64,000 nt of DNA from Chromobotia macracanthus (GCA_036877525.1 JAZGTH010000007.1:12919501-12983500); one strand, 5' to 3'. Positions 49,601 through 61,985 are shown, counted from the stretch's first letter. The notes: a model not told the origin generated them from the sequence alone. Translations and numbers: made by a program.

Positions 49601-52600
49601 CATTTTTGTATTCAATATTTTTTGATTGGTTGAGAGCCAGTCAAAAATGTATTTTTACAAGCACAAGCTCTGACACACAGATGTAAGTTTGAAAATGGTT
49701 CATGACATTCCCTGATCCCATTCCTCATTATTAGCTGTCCCCCCTCTATTATGTCTATCGCAAACAGCAGGAAAAAGGCCAAATACAACATAATAAGGTA
49801 AAAGCAATAATAGACGTTACCTTGTTGATCTTGAGTTTCTCTCTGGCCTCAGACACCATCTCATCACTGAAGCCCTGCGAGAGTTTCTCGCTGGAGAAGG
49901 ACTGCAGAGTCAAACAAAGCTTTACCAGAACAAAATCTCTCAGCTTCACATAGTTCTCAGATGGATCTTCCGCTGCAAACAGACCATTACAAACAGTCAA
50001 CCACTCAAAGTCTTCGAAGATTATACTGTTAAAAGTTAAAATATCATCATTTACTAAGACTACTAAGACTATAAATACTAAGACTATAAATCAGATAAGC
50101 ACAACTCTTTTATAAAACCTTTCATAAAGTTGACTCAAGTAGCTCAAACCCATGACTGCTGACCTACTACTTTCCATCAACCAGAAAAGCAGATGCTTAG
50201 AAGAATGTTTATGTAACTCTTTTCAATTCAGTAAAGAACTGAACAGCATTACTGACACCAGGGGCTAGCGTGCTGTAAAGAGGACAGAAAAGCCCTGTAA
50301 TAGCATGATAAAAGCAGCCCATATGACTCACACGTTATATTGTAAGTCATACAATAGCTTTGCTTATAAAACGGGTCGTTTTAAATGCGGATGATTATGG
50401 TGCATGATGTGAAACTCCTGCTCCTGTGATGTACATCAAACACTTTACTACTGAAGTGCGTTACAGACCATATGCTTTTATGGTACATTTAGAGTGCTCG
50501 TGTCCCATTTGGACCCTGAAAGCCACTGGTGACTATATTCCTATGCTGTATGGAATAGAGCAGTGTGACAGGAAAACACTTCATGTTGTGTTCCAAGGAA
50601 GAAAGTCACGTATACATTGTTACTGACCACCAGAGATAGAAGGAATTCAGTACACATTCAGTAACACTTTAGTATGGAGACCAATTCACACTTTGAACAA
50701 GTTGCCTAGTAGTGTGCATATTGGCTGTTTATTGGTAAAAATATTATAAAGCACATTGTAATGCCTTATTCATGCATGACCATATTGTACATCCCTTAAT
50801 CCAACCTCAAACCTACACTTTAACAGTACCTTACTAAGTATTAATATGCAGTAGATTATTGTTCTTCATACTAAAGTGTTATCGAAAGTTCTTTGTGTGT
50901 ACACAGCTATAGAGAGATACAGAGATATGGGAAAACAATGAGTGGTGGGTAGAGATCAGCAGTCTCTCTCTCTCTCTGAATAACTGTCTTTGTTGAGAAG
51001 GGCAGTAAGGGAATGAGTGGCAGCATGTGGCCAGCACATTTCAGCAGCAAACTGCCTGCAATTAACATCACATCCCTTCACCTCCCCAACACTGAACCCA
51101 GAGCAGCTCAACAGCAACAACTGCCCACATAAAACAAATTCGCAACACTCTGCCCTCTCTCTCTCTCTCACACACTCACACTCACACTCACACACACACA
51201 AAATTGGACTAGTGTAATGTACACTAGCTAATGTAAAACTGGGTGATAAAGCAGCTAAAATATTTTAAAATCTTTCATTTTTATATTTAAGATATATGTA
51301 TTATTGCTCTAAAATTGCTTAAAAGTATTATTTTGTCTTCTCTTTACATGAAAGCCATTTAAAGACCAAAATGAAAATGTTGCATGAAATATAAAACACT
51401 GTTAAACCAATCAAGGCTTGGCCATGGCCAGCTCTGCTTTAATGGTACCAATGTTTTCACATCATTTTTATAAGGTAAGACTGTGACTTTCAAGATCTTG
51501 TGGTGTTATCAGACGTAAAAATGCACCAAAATATCAGCCACCAATATTTATCAGCCAGTTTTTAATCTATTTAAAAACATTGGCTATAGCACGAGAAAGC
51601 TGAAATAAACCAATAGTTTATTTATTAACTCTGTTAACTCTGTGAAGGCACCGAGTTGTATATGTTGCACTTTTCTCTGGTTAAAATAATTTACAATAAA
51701 TAAACGAATTAAATAAACTTATTTGTAAAATAAAATAAACTTTACATTCACTAACAAATAGTGGTGACACGTGTGTATATCAATGCAGATATCTACAGTG
51801 CAGAGCAGCTTATGGCCGACAGACAGATCACACAAAGTTTAACACTTAAATTATTGGTTTTGTTCAAAACAACCCTGTTCAACCCACCATCCAAAAAAAC
51901 CCTGTTCAACAATAATGAATAATAAGAAAGACAAATAAGAAACAAAATGAGGTCCTTTGGTCTACATCTGAGTGTTTCCCCATACCTGTGATGTCCTGAA
52001 CTTTAGGAGAATTGCAGTAATATCTGTGGACTGTCTCTAGAAGTTGAGCCCCATGGCCTTCTCCCTGGAACGGTGGCAGGATCAGCATTTGGCTGACACA
52101 CACACACACAAAGCAGCTTTAGTGACCCTGCATGGGAGAAGGCAGCTTAACTACAATACCAATATAAAGTTGGAACTCGAGCCTTTGAGCAAACAGTCTG
52201 AAAACACTCCAGCACCCTTCAGAGGCACACTACACACTTTACAGAACATACTGGAACTGACACTATAGACCAGACCTTCTCCAATCGTTCTGCGTTAGAA
52301 CCCAGATTTTACTCTGAACCCCAAGTGGAAGCCCAAAACACAAAAGTAGCTAAAGTATTTATCACACAAATACAACAAAAATGTCTGCAAGGTTAAACAC
52401 AAAATGACCATGAACTGTGTACATCAGCTAAACAACATGATACATGATGCAGACTGAATGGGAAAACTGAGTTTTGAAAATGCATGAACAACAGCAGAAG
52501 CCTAAAACTGAGCCAATGATAGTTTTAGCGACAAAACAAAGCAGATGAATCGGCTGTAGAAATACAGAGTCTGATTGGACAGAAGGCCTTTGACACTCAC

Positions 52601-55600
52601 AACAAAATATGTGGGAAGTGTTTTTTCCACCCTTTTTAAAGTTGATAATCCTGTTTCATATCCTAACTCTGCACAATTATATGGCTAGCTGCATTTTATT
52701 GTCATTCTGCATTGTTTTCCCTGCTGTCCATGACCCCATCAAAGAACACCATCATGCATCCTTCATCAGTCATAGAAAATACTCTTAAATACAGTATCTA
52801 ATGATATCATCAGTCTCTGCAAGGATACATCTGCTCACTCAGCAGTGGCCAATGTAATGAAACATTAGCATGTCGTGCCAATCAATACATCAGATTCATT
52901 TTCTAAACAGGCTTTTGGGTGGGTGATGCTAGATTCGCGGTTCTGATAATACCCAGAGAAAGGCTGGCGCACAGCAGACACAAGGCAGTAATTTAGGAGA
53001 TTTAGGGACAAGGAAGAGAAAGATGTGTAATTTTCTTTTCCTTTTTTGCGAGAATAAAGCAGATAGTGGGCACGTGCTTCCTTAGTAATTACCTGACACG
53101 TGGTCTGGTTTTGTCTGGGTATACGTAGTAATTATACACTGTCATGTAGCCAACCGTTGCGTAGAGGGTCTCTCCATCCTTATTGTACTTCTCAAATCTG
53201 TGAGAAAGAAAGAGAGATAGGGAGATGACAAAGGCAGGCAGGTCAATCATAGGCACGCTCCCATGCACCCCCCCGTCACCAGCGTGAGCACGCCACAGAG
53301 GGCCAGTGGCCGTCCCTGCACCTGCTGGACACTCTGAATGCATTATGCACTTAATTGGTGCACTGCAACTTAGAGCGGAGAGGCAGGCATCTAGCCTCTT
53401 CACATCACTCCAGTCCATTTGCCATTGTCTGTTTTAATAGGTGCCAAAGCAAAGAAAACACAGGCAGAGTCCCCTTCACTACCGCTGGAGACTTCATTCA
53501 CTGTTTCAAAAGACAACAACCTTCAATTGAGCCTCTTGGCCTGACTCAAGAAAGAAAGAAACACAAGAGCAAAGAAAAGAGACAAACAACACAAAGGAAA
53601 CTCTTGCCAGATCAACAATTTGCCTCAATTCAGGAGAAAATATAATTAAAGCGGCCTGATAATTGGCCCCACAGGGCCCACAAAGACAGGAGAGACGTCA
53701 CTGGACCTGTTTGGAAGTTTTCTGTGTGTGTGTGTGTGAGAGAGAGGGAAACATTGTTAAGAAAGTTACTGTCATTATGATTTGCACTATTGACTGAACA
53801 TGTTCTTATCAACACTCACTGGCTTTGTCTGACCACTTGATTTTGTATTTTTTGCTCTGCTGAAGTTATCGACGCGACTTTAATACATCACAGGTTGTAC
53901 TGGTCATCATTTTACCTTGTAAACTTTAAAATCAAACCATACACATCCAACAGAAGCCCATGTGGCAAGACACTCCCAAAGTACTAAAGCAGAAAGCTGC
54001 AGAGTGTGTTTTTGTTAAACTGCTTGTGTTGTTTCATTACAGTAGTAGTCTAAACAGTCCTTGTAGAATAGTTTAAGGGAAATACAGGGACAAGTCCATA
54101 TTTTTCTACCCATCAACAACAGCCCAACTTGTAATAAATTCCTTTAATATGGAAAAAGAATAACATCATAATGACATCACCGCTGTCTGCAGCGCTCTCA
54201 TAGAGCTTATATGACCTTGTTTCATGATTGATGAATGTTGAAAACTGGTAAATGCTCAACATGTGTAGTGTTTATCTCTGGGCTCCTATAAACTGCTCAA
54301 GGTCATTCAAGTTGTAGAAAAATGTACATCACATCAGTCTCACTGTTCTGTGTTTGTTAGTCATTGTTTTCACCATCCTCAAGCTGATCGAACTCATCAG
54401 AACTGATGTTCTGTATCATATCAGCATCAGAATGCTGTGCTTTGAATTTGTTTATTGCTGTGACTCTGTCTGCACTGCATGAAGCTCTCTATAAATACAG
54501 ATGCCTTGTTTGACTAACAATACATTTGCTGAGAGACCGCTGTGATGCATGACTGAAGAAGGATCTGACACTCACACAAGGAAGAAATCCCAGCGGTCAT
54601 CATCCACGTCAATGAAACTGGCCGTCTCGATGAACCACATGAGAAATGTCTGCAGGCGCTCATGATATTCTCTGAACCCTGAACATGAAATGTCCACCTG
54701 AAACCACAAATAAGTCAACACCAAATAAATTCATGCTGTGTCCACCAACACCTGAGTTATAAACACAAACTTCAGCAAATGTAACTTCAGCATTTTATAA
54801 CAACAGTTCTGGGTATGATAATTGGTGTATACATACTATACATTGCAGAGCAGTATGGCAGTATACCATTTTAAACAGAGCACTAATCCAAATTTATTAT
54901 TATTGTAATACATTTCACTACAACAGTTCAATGTGTTTTCAACACTCGTCCAACTTGTTGGAAAAGGTTTTAGGAGTATTTCATTGGCCTGAATGACGGT
55001 GTCTCTGTGGGCTCTTCCTGTACCTTGTGTATCTGGTAGGTCAAATCTTCTCCTGCCTCCACGTTGTGAACTTTATAGGTATGTTGCAGGCTGCCAAAGG
55101 GTTTGAAGTTGGCTTCCTTCTCCAGGAGGGAGATGAAATCATCTGTGTTACAGCAGAAACCAGCAGGAATGATCTCTCTAATCTTACCCTCCACATCATC
55201 TGGCTGAAGACAAGCATACAGAAAGAGAGAAAGACAGAGAGTGGGGTTTAAATTGTAACTTGCACATTTCTAACATACAACAGCATTTATGCATATATTA
55301 AGACCAGATTAGACACCAAACCCATGTAAACATATAAAACTACCCAAATAAAACATGTCAATTGGATGTTCACTCATTTAATTTTAATTTTCATATATAC
55401 ATTCATTGTATAAAAACAAGTAGCATGCACATTCTTCTAAAATATTCTCCTGTGAAGTTCCTTGGAAGAAAGAGAGTCATACAGGCCTGGAGCGGTGTGA
55501 ACGGAGTAATGTGATGAGACTGAATGCACAGAGCACACACATTTCTCTAAATGGAAAGCATATCCCAGACACCCGCAGACAGTTAACTCAGCTGTGTCCG

Positions 55601-58600
55601 GTGTACAGTGAATACAGATGAATTTAATCATATAAACTGAAGTGGCGTATTTTTCGAGTTATGCATCTATTCCCCTGGTGCTCTGCCTTACATATAATCA
55701 CAAAAGAGCTCGAACCAAGTAATTCCCTATTGTTCTGTCATTAAGCTATACTTCAGCTGTGATTGTCAGTGTAAAAAGGAATTAAACGAAAAACTACATA
55801 TTTTTGTGGCACAAGAAGAAAACCCATTAGGCAATTAGCAATGTCAGCTGAGGAGTTTCCAGCCCCCCACCCCCCTTTCTGGGCCTGCACTGAAAAACCA
55901 CTTAATTGAATACATTTACTACTCATCTTAAACCATGAATATTAGACAAAGTTACCCCCCAATAATGTGTCCCAGCTTCTCACCAGGCAATAAAATTTAA
56001 TGAATTGATCTCGACCTAACAAAAAAATCCCCAGGCTTGTATAATAGGCTCCTGTGTTCTGAAGCTGGCGAGCGAACTCAATCAAATGAGTTTGCCCTCT
56101 CCATTCATGGGCTCCTGGGTGGACAATGGCACCACCCCCTCCTCCACCCACTCTGGGATTTTTTTACCCAACAGAATGTGCACCCATGTTTGCATTGTAT
56201 CCATTTCCAGCAGCGCTGACATGAGAACACTTTGTATTAAGCTGCTAAGCAGGGCCCTTTGGCTGCGCTGGGCTGCGCTTGTGTCGTAGGGCTCTTCATT
56301 CATGACGGCCACAAAACACACGACAAAAGGCTAATGCAACATGTCGCTAATTCCTGCTCATTCAGACATCAGCTAATGTCAGAAGAGGATCTCTGCACCT
56401 GCAGCTCTGTAACACTCACTATTGTCCCACTGCATTATGGGAGCGGAGAGAGGAAGACAAGAACAGATCAGACAGAAAATGGTACAAATAGACAGTTTTC
56501 ACAAATTGTTCAATCTCACAAATAAAAGCACATCATTGTGGAGTTCCTTTATTAACTAACAGCGCTTAAGGATCCAAGACTCTTTAGAGACTTGAGGTTC
56601 ATTTTGAGAATACGTCGTCTTTATGAGATGAGGCTCAACAATGGCATTGAATCCAATTACACTGAACCCTTTTAATCAAAGACATCTTTATCTGCCAGAA
56701 AAGACACTGAAAAAGAACCCAATATGAGCAACAGTTCAGCCCTGTTGAGGAAAAGACATAATGAACTATTCTTTTACACAGCTCCTCAACAAACATCTTA
56801 AGTATGTTCAGCGACAGTAATTACATGCTAAACTTCAAAGATATTCTTTAACAAGAAACCAGAAACAACACTAACCCTATTAGTCTCATGATGCTGCTAT
56901 ATGTCAGCACAAATTACTTCTGTATAAAATTAATCTGTTTAAATACAGCTATCTGCATTCAAATCCGATCCGCTAACATGAGGCCTGAGTGACAGTGGTA
57001 GAGGAGAATGATCCAGGAACTGTCATTATTAAACAGTGATGTGCAGACTGCACAGATCTACTTCAGGAGCATCACAATCACTATCACAATGACTGAAAAG
57101 ATTAACAAGTCAAAGAGCACTGAAGTTACTGTCATCCTGTCTACAGCAGCTGTCCCACACACACCTGCTCACACAGCAACAACAGCAGTGATGCTCTTAC
57201 TGTCATATGAAATCACAGGTCAAACGTCATGGTCTGGTCACTGTGTTACATGCAGACATATTTGCTTTCTGAAGTAATTATTAGAAATAATTATTTTGAC
57301 CCAAACCACTATCACAACTTGAATTGCAATATGACAAACTTTGAACTTAAACTTTGTTATGCTTATTTGTCACATGACATCATGCTTTACTTTGTGCTCA
57401 GCTGCCGCTGAAACAGGTCACACTTCAAAGAAACTAAGATCTCAGTGTTTCTGTCATTAAAACATGGAATTCCTGGAAACCCTCCCATTAATGTAATGCA
57501 ATGCTTCTTTATTTTACTGAATTAGGAGTGGCAGTATATACAATAGTAAACATTTCCTTGAAATGAATTTTTATCACATAGCACACTGATTCATGGGGTG
57601 TTATAGGTTTACCAAAAGAATCATATAGTTGAACCAATAGCTGCGATTCATTCAGCAATGTGACAGGTACACTGGCGATCCTTGACGGTTTTTATTCACT
57701 ATAAAGAAGAATGCACATTAACAAGTGATGAATGTAAAAATGGAAGTGGTTCTGAGCTGCATCCACTGAATGGTTGAAAGGCATTTATAGCCAAATGCCA
57801 TAATGTGAATCAAGATTGTGTTTGCTGACATTGTTGTGAAAATGTTGCATTAAGCCCCATGCATGACTGCAGTATGTGTGTAACACACAAGAGAACACAC
57901 TGCAGCTCTTCACTTTCAATCATTCACAGGATGCAGCTGAACAATAAAATGATGTTCAGAAAACAAACTGTACCTCCACACAGTCAAACTTGTCTGTGAC
58001 TCTGGCAGTGTATTTGACTTTAAACAGAGTGCTCAGGTTCCCAGCGCTGTAGTACAGCTGGAGCTGAAGACCTTTATAGCCAAATGCCACTTCACTGTAC
58101 AAAAACAAAACAGTTCAAACAGTTCCCATTACACAATTACAATAACATACAAATAGTATTTTAGCTAACATAATGAATCTGTTCTGTATGTCACTGAATA
58201 GTAGATAACACATACTCATCTCCAAACAGCTGATGACTGAACTCAGGGTGAAATGTTGTGCTTTCATCATGGATATCTTCTGGAAACCGCACTGCATCAA
58301 ACAAAAAATCTTTTACATAAAGACAGACACTAATACTAAACACACAATGCTTTCTGCTAATAGTGACATTAATAATGCATTATGGACACAAAACACCCTC
58401 ACAAACTGAAAGTGGGATAGTTTTCTTTTTAAATGTTGATTTTACCTAATTTCAGACATACAGCTTCGTTGGTGTCACATTTATACTCCGCAAGTTTCTT
58501 CTCCATGTCGTTTACAGCTGTAGAACAGAAACTGAGTTTGTAATCACAACACCACAAATACATTTCTGCCATGCAAATTAGTTTCTGTAAATAAACAGGA

Positions 58601-60100
58601 CATAACCAACACGTCAGCTCAATTAGTTCATTAACTGTACTGTAGAAGATGAAGACAGATGTTGACATGATCTCATCCTGACTGACACATTCAGAAACAT
58701 TACAACTCTATAGGATAAAAAACAGTGCAAGTTCACAAGTAGTCTCATTTGTTTGGATTTCACTGTGAGTGTACGGTACCCATAAAAACTTTAGAAACAT
58801 TTACTCATACATTATTCACGTTTTTCCACATTTTAGATCTCTTTATTCAGTGGTAAAAATATTCAAAGACTTCCTGATTCTTTGCCATTATCTCTAAATT
58901 ATGAGATAGCTTTATGACTTTTTACGAGCCTAAGGTTAAAAAAATTAATCAACAATTGTAAGTATTTCATACTCTGGGTTTTGTCATTTAATCCGTTTTC
59001 TCTACTTTCACTCTTCCAGCTGGGATCTCCCAGAGATTCTGTGTCTTATTTGTAAATCTAAGTCTTCCAGCTGTCAGTTTGATCCCCTACCAACTCACTA
59101 TCTTTATCTTCGATTACTACACCGTTCTTCACCGTTTCTGGTTTTGTACCATCTGCTATTATTACTCCCATTCTTAAGAAAGCAGAGGCTGATCCATCTA
59201 ACTGATCATTTCCATCTGATTTCCAATTTGCCATTTATCTGTAAGATTCTGGATTAATGTATTGAAAACTAAAGTTCAAGATCATCTCTCCAATAATAAT
59301 TTGTTGAAACAATTTCAATCTGGCTTCCGTCCCCCCCCCCCACAGAACAGAGACCACTCTTATTAAAATCACTAATGATCTGTTGCTGGCTGCTGACTCT
59401 CCTCTATTAACCACACCTGTCCAGGCCTGAGTGAGGCTTTTGATACCATCTCACACAAGATAATACTTGACAGTTTAGCTTCTTTTGGGAACACTGGCAC
59501 CCTCTGTCCTGGTTTAGACCTTATCTGTCTGGTTGTACTCAGTTTGTTCAATTAAAAAGTGTTAGATCAAGAACATTTGAGCCTTGGACCTTACTGAACC
59601 TCTCCATACTCACACCCCTTCATGCACTCTTAAATCCACATTCTCAAACCTTCTTGTGGTATCTCGTACATGCCTAACTACCATGGGAGGCAGATCTTTT
59701 AGCTATGCTGCCCCTCGCCTATGGAACTCTCTCGTCCTCGACATTCACTGTTGTGGACGAGAGATAGTGATAGTCAGTGATAGTGATAACAGTGATAGTC
59801 TCCATGCTTTTAAATCATGTCTTAAGACTTACCTTTTTACTCAGGCTTTTTTAAGCATGTTTTATTAAGCCTTCACTTTATTGTATAAGCTGAGTGTATG
59901 TTGTTGTGATTTGTACTCTTTTTATGTTCTTCTTCTTGTTTGCCTGACCTGGGCAATTTGAAAAGTGCCTCTAAAATAAAATTCATTATTATTATTATCA
60001 TTTTCTAAAGACAGAAAATATGTCTAATACAAAAATAATTTCAAACATTTAATTAAACAGCTTTAGATTAATAATTTTTTAAGATTGAGAAGCATCTAAG

Positions 60101-60184
<84 letters not shown>

Positions 60185-60262
60185 TTTGTGTTGTGTTGTG
60201 TGTGTGTGTTGTGTGTGTGTGTGTGTGTGTGTGTTGTTTTGTTTTTTTTTTTTTGTGTGGTG

Positions 60263-60336
<74 letters not shown>

Positions 60337-60712
60337 CATCTCATCTGCACGTGTTTACACTGACAGATCATTTAACACACAGGTGTTGTAACTTCATACA
60401 GTGTCCACCAGCCTGTTTTTATTAATGCATATTTTACATTAAAGGTTTAGAATTGTGATGTATTATCACATTGTTGTGTGTTAGTAAATATAAACACATG
60501 AAACACATAAAAACGTGTGGCTTTATGCATCTGTGATGATTAGCATTTAGCCGCAGCTTTAGCCGCTGTGTTCCCCTATACAGTTTGTCCCAGAAAACAA
60601 CAGGCAGCATCACTCAAGCACTGATATCACACACACACACACGGTCTGCGCTGAAACAGAAGTAATGAGACAGAGACGCGGTTATTATGGGCTTTTCACA
60701 CTCACCCGCCAT
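43684..60712 (-). CDS. hat1: Histone acetyltransferase type B catalytic subunit Hat1
   Basis: Hat1 acetylates newly made histone H4 (K5 and K12) before chromatin assembly, acting with Rbbp7 in cytoplasm and nucleus. Eleven coding exons join in frame: 60712-60706, 58517-58446, 58291-58216, 58094-57974, 55203-55024, 54697-54576, 53197-53093, 52092-51986, 49972-49821, 48090-47974 and 43851-43684. The total is 1227 nt, 408 aa, with all introns GT-AG. Human HAT1 has 419 residues; the 11 missing lie at the N-terminus, where MAAVNDMEKKLAEYKC replaces a longer leader. The Hat1 N-domain is encoded by exons 2-6. The acetyl-CoA loop QGEGHG is at residues 237-242. The catalytic Glu (human E276) corresponds to E265 in DITAED. 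The C-terminal helical region ends RRVLERLAQV. The 5' exon carries only seven coding bases. Intron 1 holds a LINE and a (GT)n tract. Confidence 0.97.
44340..44588 (-). mobile_element. tRNA-derived SINE in hat1 intron 10
   Basis: On the minus strand the right end reads like a tRNA gene head, with box A TGGCCTACTGG (plus strand 44567-44577) and box B GGTTCGATTCC (plus strand 44526-44536). The body then runs through CAGAGCAGTGGGCAGC and CATTTAACCCATC to an AT-rich tail near 44340. The internal promoter and the tRNA-unrelated body fit a fish tRNA-derived SINE rather than a true tRNA gene, since no cloverleaf 3' half follows. It is inserted in the same orientation as hat1. Confidence 0.75.
45785..45923 (-). 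other. Terminal-exon-like open segment in hat1 intron 10, unassigned
   Basis: On the minus strand an acceptor (TGTGTGTGTCCAG near 45900) is followed by a frame reading VSKDDFARSSKTVKLCGEF, continuing to DKDMEKNVRQAK and a TGA stop. The composition looks like real protein. Used as the last exon after hat1 exon 10 it would not join in frame (exon 10 ends phase 0, this acceptor needs phase 2), and hat1 already has a matching last exon at 43851-43684. I do not recognise the protein. It could be a processed fragment, an exon of another gene, or chance. Confidence 0.3.
46954..47035 (+). repeat. Dispersed cyprinid-type repeat fragment in hat1 intron 10
   Basis: TATACTTCACCCCAAAATAC followed by TTTCTGTCATCATTAACTC and CCTTATGTCATTTCAAA resembles the opposite-strand form of the repeat at 41831-41925, whose common form begins ATAGTTCACCCAAAAATG. 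It is diverged and truncated on the right. Confidence 0.6.
47270..47520. promoter_or_regulatory. Enhancer-like block in hat1 intron 10
   Basis: A GC-richer, repeat-free stretch contains GCTTAAATCAGATGCAAATC (an octamer-like ATGCAAAT), TAATAATGACAC and GGCTGCCGCCCGG in otherwise AT-rich intronic DNA. It lies between exons 11 and 10 without splice-site-bounded ORFs. Its texture resembles conserved non-coding DNA. A role in dlx or hat1 control is inferred. Confidence 0.35.
50659..50884. mobile_element. MITE-like element with terminal inverted repeats in hat1 intron 8
   Basis: The left end reads CAGTAACACTTTAGTATGG and the right end reads CATACTAAAGTGTTATCG. These are near-perfect reverse complements of about 17-18 bases enclosing about 190 bases of AT-rich, non-coding sequence (ATTGGCTGTTTATT, CTTAATCCAACCTC). 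The internal sequence resembles a non-autonomous DNA transposon common in cyprinid genomes. No transposase is present. Confidence 0.75.
53230..53700. promoter_or_regulatory. Enhancer-like block in hat1 intron 6
   Basis: Complex, repeat-free sequence next to hat1 exon 7 contains GCACTTAATTGGTGCACT (near 53348-53365), ATATAATTAAAGCGG and CTGATAATTGGCCCC (near 53638-53670), plus CAATTGAGCC and CAATTTGCC motifs. It has no splice-bounded coding frame; the plus-strand ORF at 53355-53645 has no family features. The cluster of TAATT cores resembles the candidate dlx enhancers, so it may be a long-range dlx element within a bystander intron. This is inference. Confidence 0.4.
55750..56430. promoter_or_regulatory. 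Enhancer-like block in hat1 intron 4
   Basis: A distinctly complex stretch in the middle of the largest upstream intron contains GGCAATTAGCAATGTCAGC, CCACTTAATTGAATAC and CAATAAAATTTAATGAATTG. A GC-rich part follows with CACCCATGTTTGCATTG and CAGCAGCGCTGACATGAG. Overlapping frames on both strands (55942-56151, 56082-56321, 56086-56289) are typical of GC-rich non-coding DNA and match no family. It is the most striking non-coding block in hat1. Conservation is presumed, not measured. Confidence 0.45.
59130..59995 (+). mobile_element. Degenerate L2-like LINE, reverse transcriptase region and 3' end, in hat1 intron 1
   Basis: Interrupted frames give recognisable LINE reverse transcriptase pieces in order: PILKKAEADPS near 59170, a FQSGFRP block near 59310, TTLIKITNDLL near 59350, SHKI near 59450 and a C-terminal APRLWNSL near 59705. 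The 3' end has AATAAAATTCATT then ATTATTATTATCA near 59980, like the short-repeat tail of L2-clade elements. Frameshifts, a poly-C run (59331-59341) and internal loss show it is dead. It lies antisense to hat1. Confidence 0.75.
60101..60335. repeat. (GT)n microsatellite in hat1 intron 1
   Basis: Two long GT blocks (60101-60182 and about 60266-60335) are separated by GT/TTGT-rich sequence and a T-run (60242-60254). It lies about 370 bases from hat1 exon 1. All long frames through it are artefacts. Confidence 0.98.
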
Positions 60713-60785
60713 TTCTAAGCGTCTTCACCTCTCAACCCGCCAAATGCCAAAACTACTTCCTGTTTACCCACGTGCTTCCGTTCTC
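60713..60785 (-). promoter_or_regulatory. hat1 promoter and 5' UTR region
   Basis: Just upstream of the hat1 ATG, read on the minus strand, are a CACGTG E-box (60769-60774), an ETS-type ACAGGAAGT (60754-60762) and TTTGGCGGG (60736-60744), which matches an E2F site. There is no TATA box. This is the usual make-up of a housekeeping, cell-cycle-linked promoter and suits a gene that supplies acetylated histone H4 during S phase. Regulation by E2F is inferred from the motif alone. Confidence 0.5.
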
Positions 60786-61099
60786 GAACACCATTGGAGG
60801 AATTCTTGTGTTGCTTTTCTCATCGCAGCTGTTGATGATTTGCCAGACTCATTTCGTATTTAATCTATGATCCCGTTACTATTCATTTTATTAGTAAATT
60901 TCAGGAAAAAAACATGTTGGGTTTTACCACAAAATAAAAAAATAAATTTAAAAAATATTAAGTATAGTATAGTATAGTTTAGTAAGACAGTTACGTTTAT
61001 TACGTTATATTCATGACAAATAATAACAAAACTACTGTAACAAAATTTGCTTTTTTAAATCAGCATACAGTAAATGTGGTAAAATTCACATCATAATGA

Positions 61100-61985
61100 A
61101 TTAATATTTTAATCGCGTTATTGTTTATCGCAGTATAGTAATGAAATGAATGATTTTCATTTGTATTTGCTAAATATAGCTTATTGTTTATTTTGGAGTA
61201 ATATAAAACATGTAGCTGAAGTAATTGTGGTGCAGTGGTACACTGGTGTGAGTTGTAATGACAAAACCAGAAGATTACCTAAAGATTAACTTTAAACACA
61301 GCAATAAAGGAGCAGGCACTGTCCAAACACATTTAAATGACAACAGACGAACTAATACACAATAAACAAGCACAAAAAACTAACAAAAAATCTAAATGCA
61401 TGCTAAACTGTCATAAAACACATTTGAAATGGAGAGACAGAGAAAGAGAGAGTGTGAAGAGATGTAATATGTTGTCAAACACTAAATTGGACCATTATGA
61501 AGTGGCCATTATGTCAGTTCACTCACAGATTAGATACACAGGAAAAATTCCTCCAGACGGGGATGACAGTGTGGAGCTCAGTGAAACACATGACCTTTAC
61601 AGAGTGCTGGAATAGCTGCACACTGACCCTGGGAAATTTAGTGTCATTATCTGCCACTGTCATTTTGAGCTGTGCTGGACAATCTGCTGAAACGGCTCAC
61701 GTCTGTAATATCCCGGCTGATTCACTAACACGACTGGATTAGTGCTTTACTAAAGGCACTTTCATGACCTCTGGTCTGTATAAGAGTGAAACCTGTTGAC
61801 AGGTTTGTGACCTGTGAGGTGCATCCTGGGGAAAACCTTCTTCTTCCTCTGATACTGGCTGAAGATTTCACTGAAAAGTAAATTGTGGTCATGTCCTAAA
61901 TCCTGTCATGTCCTAAATATGTGTGTGTATTTGAGGTAGGGGGGAGAGGTGCTGGTGACTCTTCTAAAGGAAAGGTTCACAGATT
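61100..61985. other. Upstream flank of hat1, no gene seen
   Basis: AT-rich DNA at 60900-61450 passes into mixed sequence. The overlapping plus-strand frames at 61337-61615 and 61497-61742 have no family features. In mammals slc25a12 lies head-to-head beyond HAT1, but no exon of it is recognised here. Confidence 0.35.

Noticed and set aside
55942..56321. Coding exons within hat1 intron 4
   Set aside because: Frames overlap on both strands, lack splice sites in phase with hat1 and match no family. The block is better read as non-coding regulatory DNA.
59584..59868. 94-residue plus-strand ORF as a host gene
   Set aside because: It is the C-terminal end of a degenerate L2-like LINE reverse transcriptase.
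60079..60425. Several Cys-Val or Thr-His ORFs
   Set aside because: Translations of the (GT)n microsatellite.
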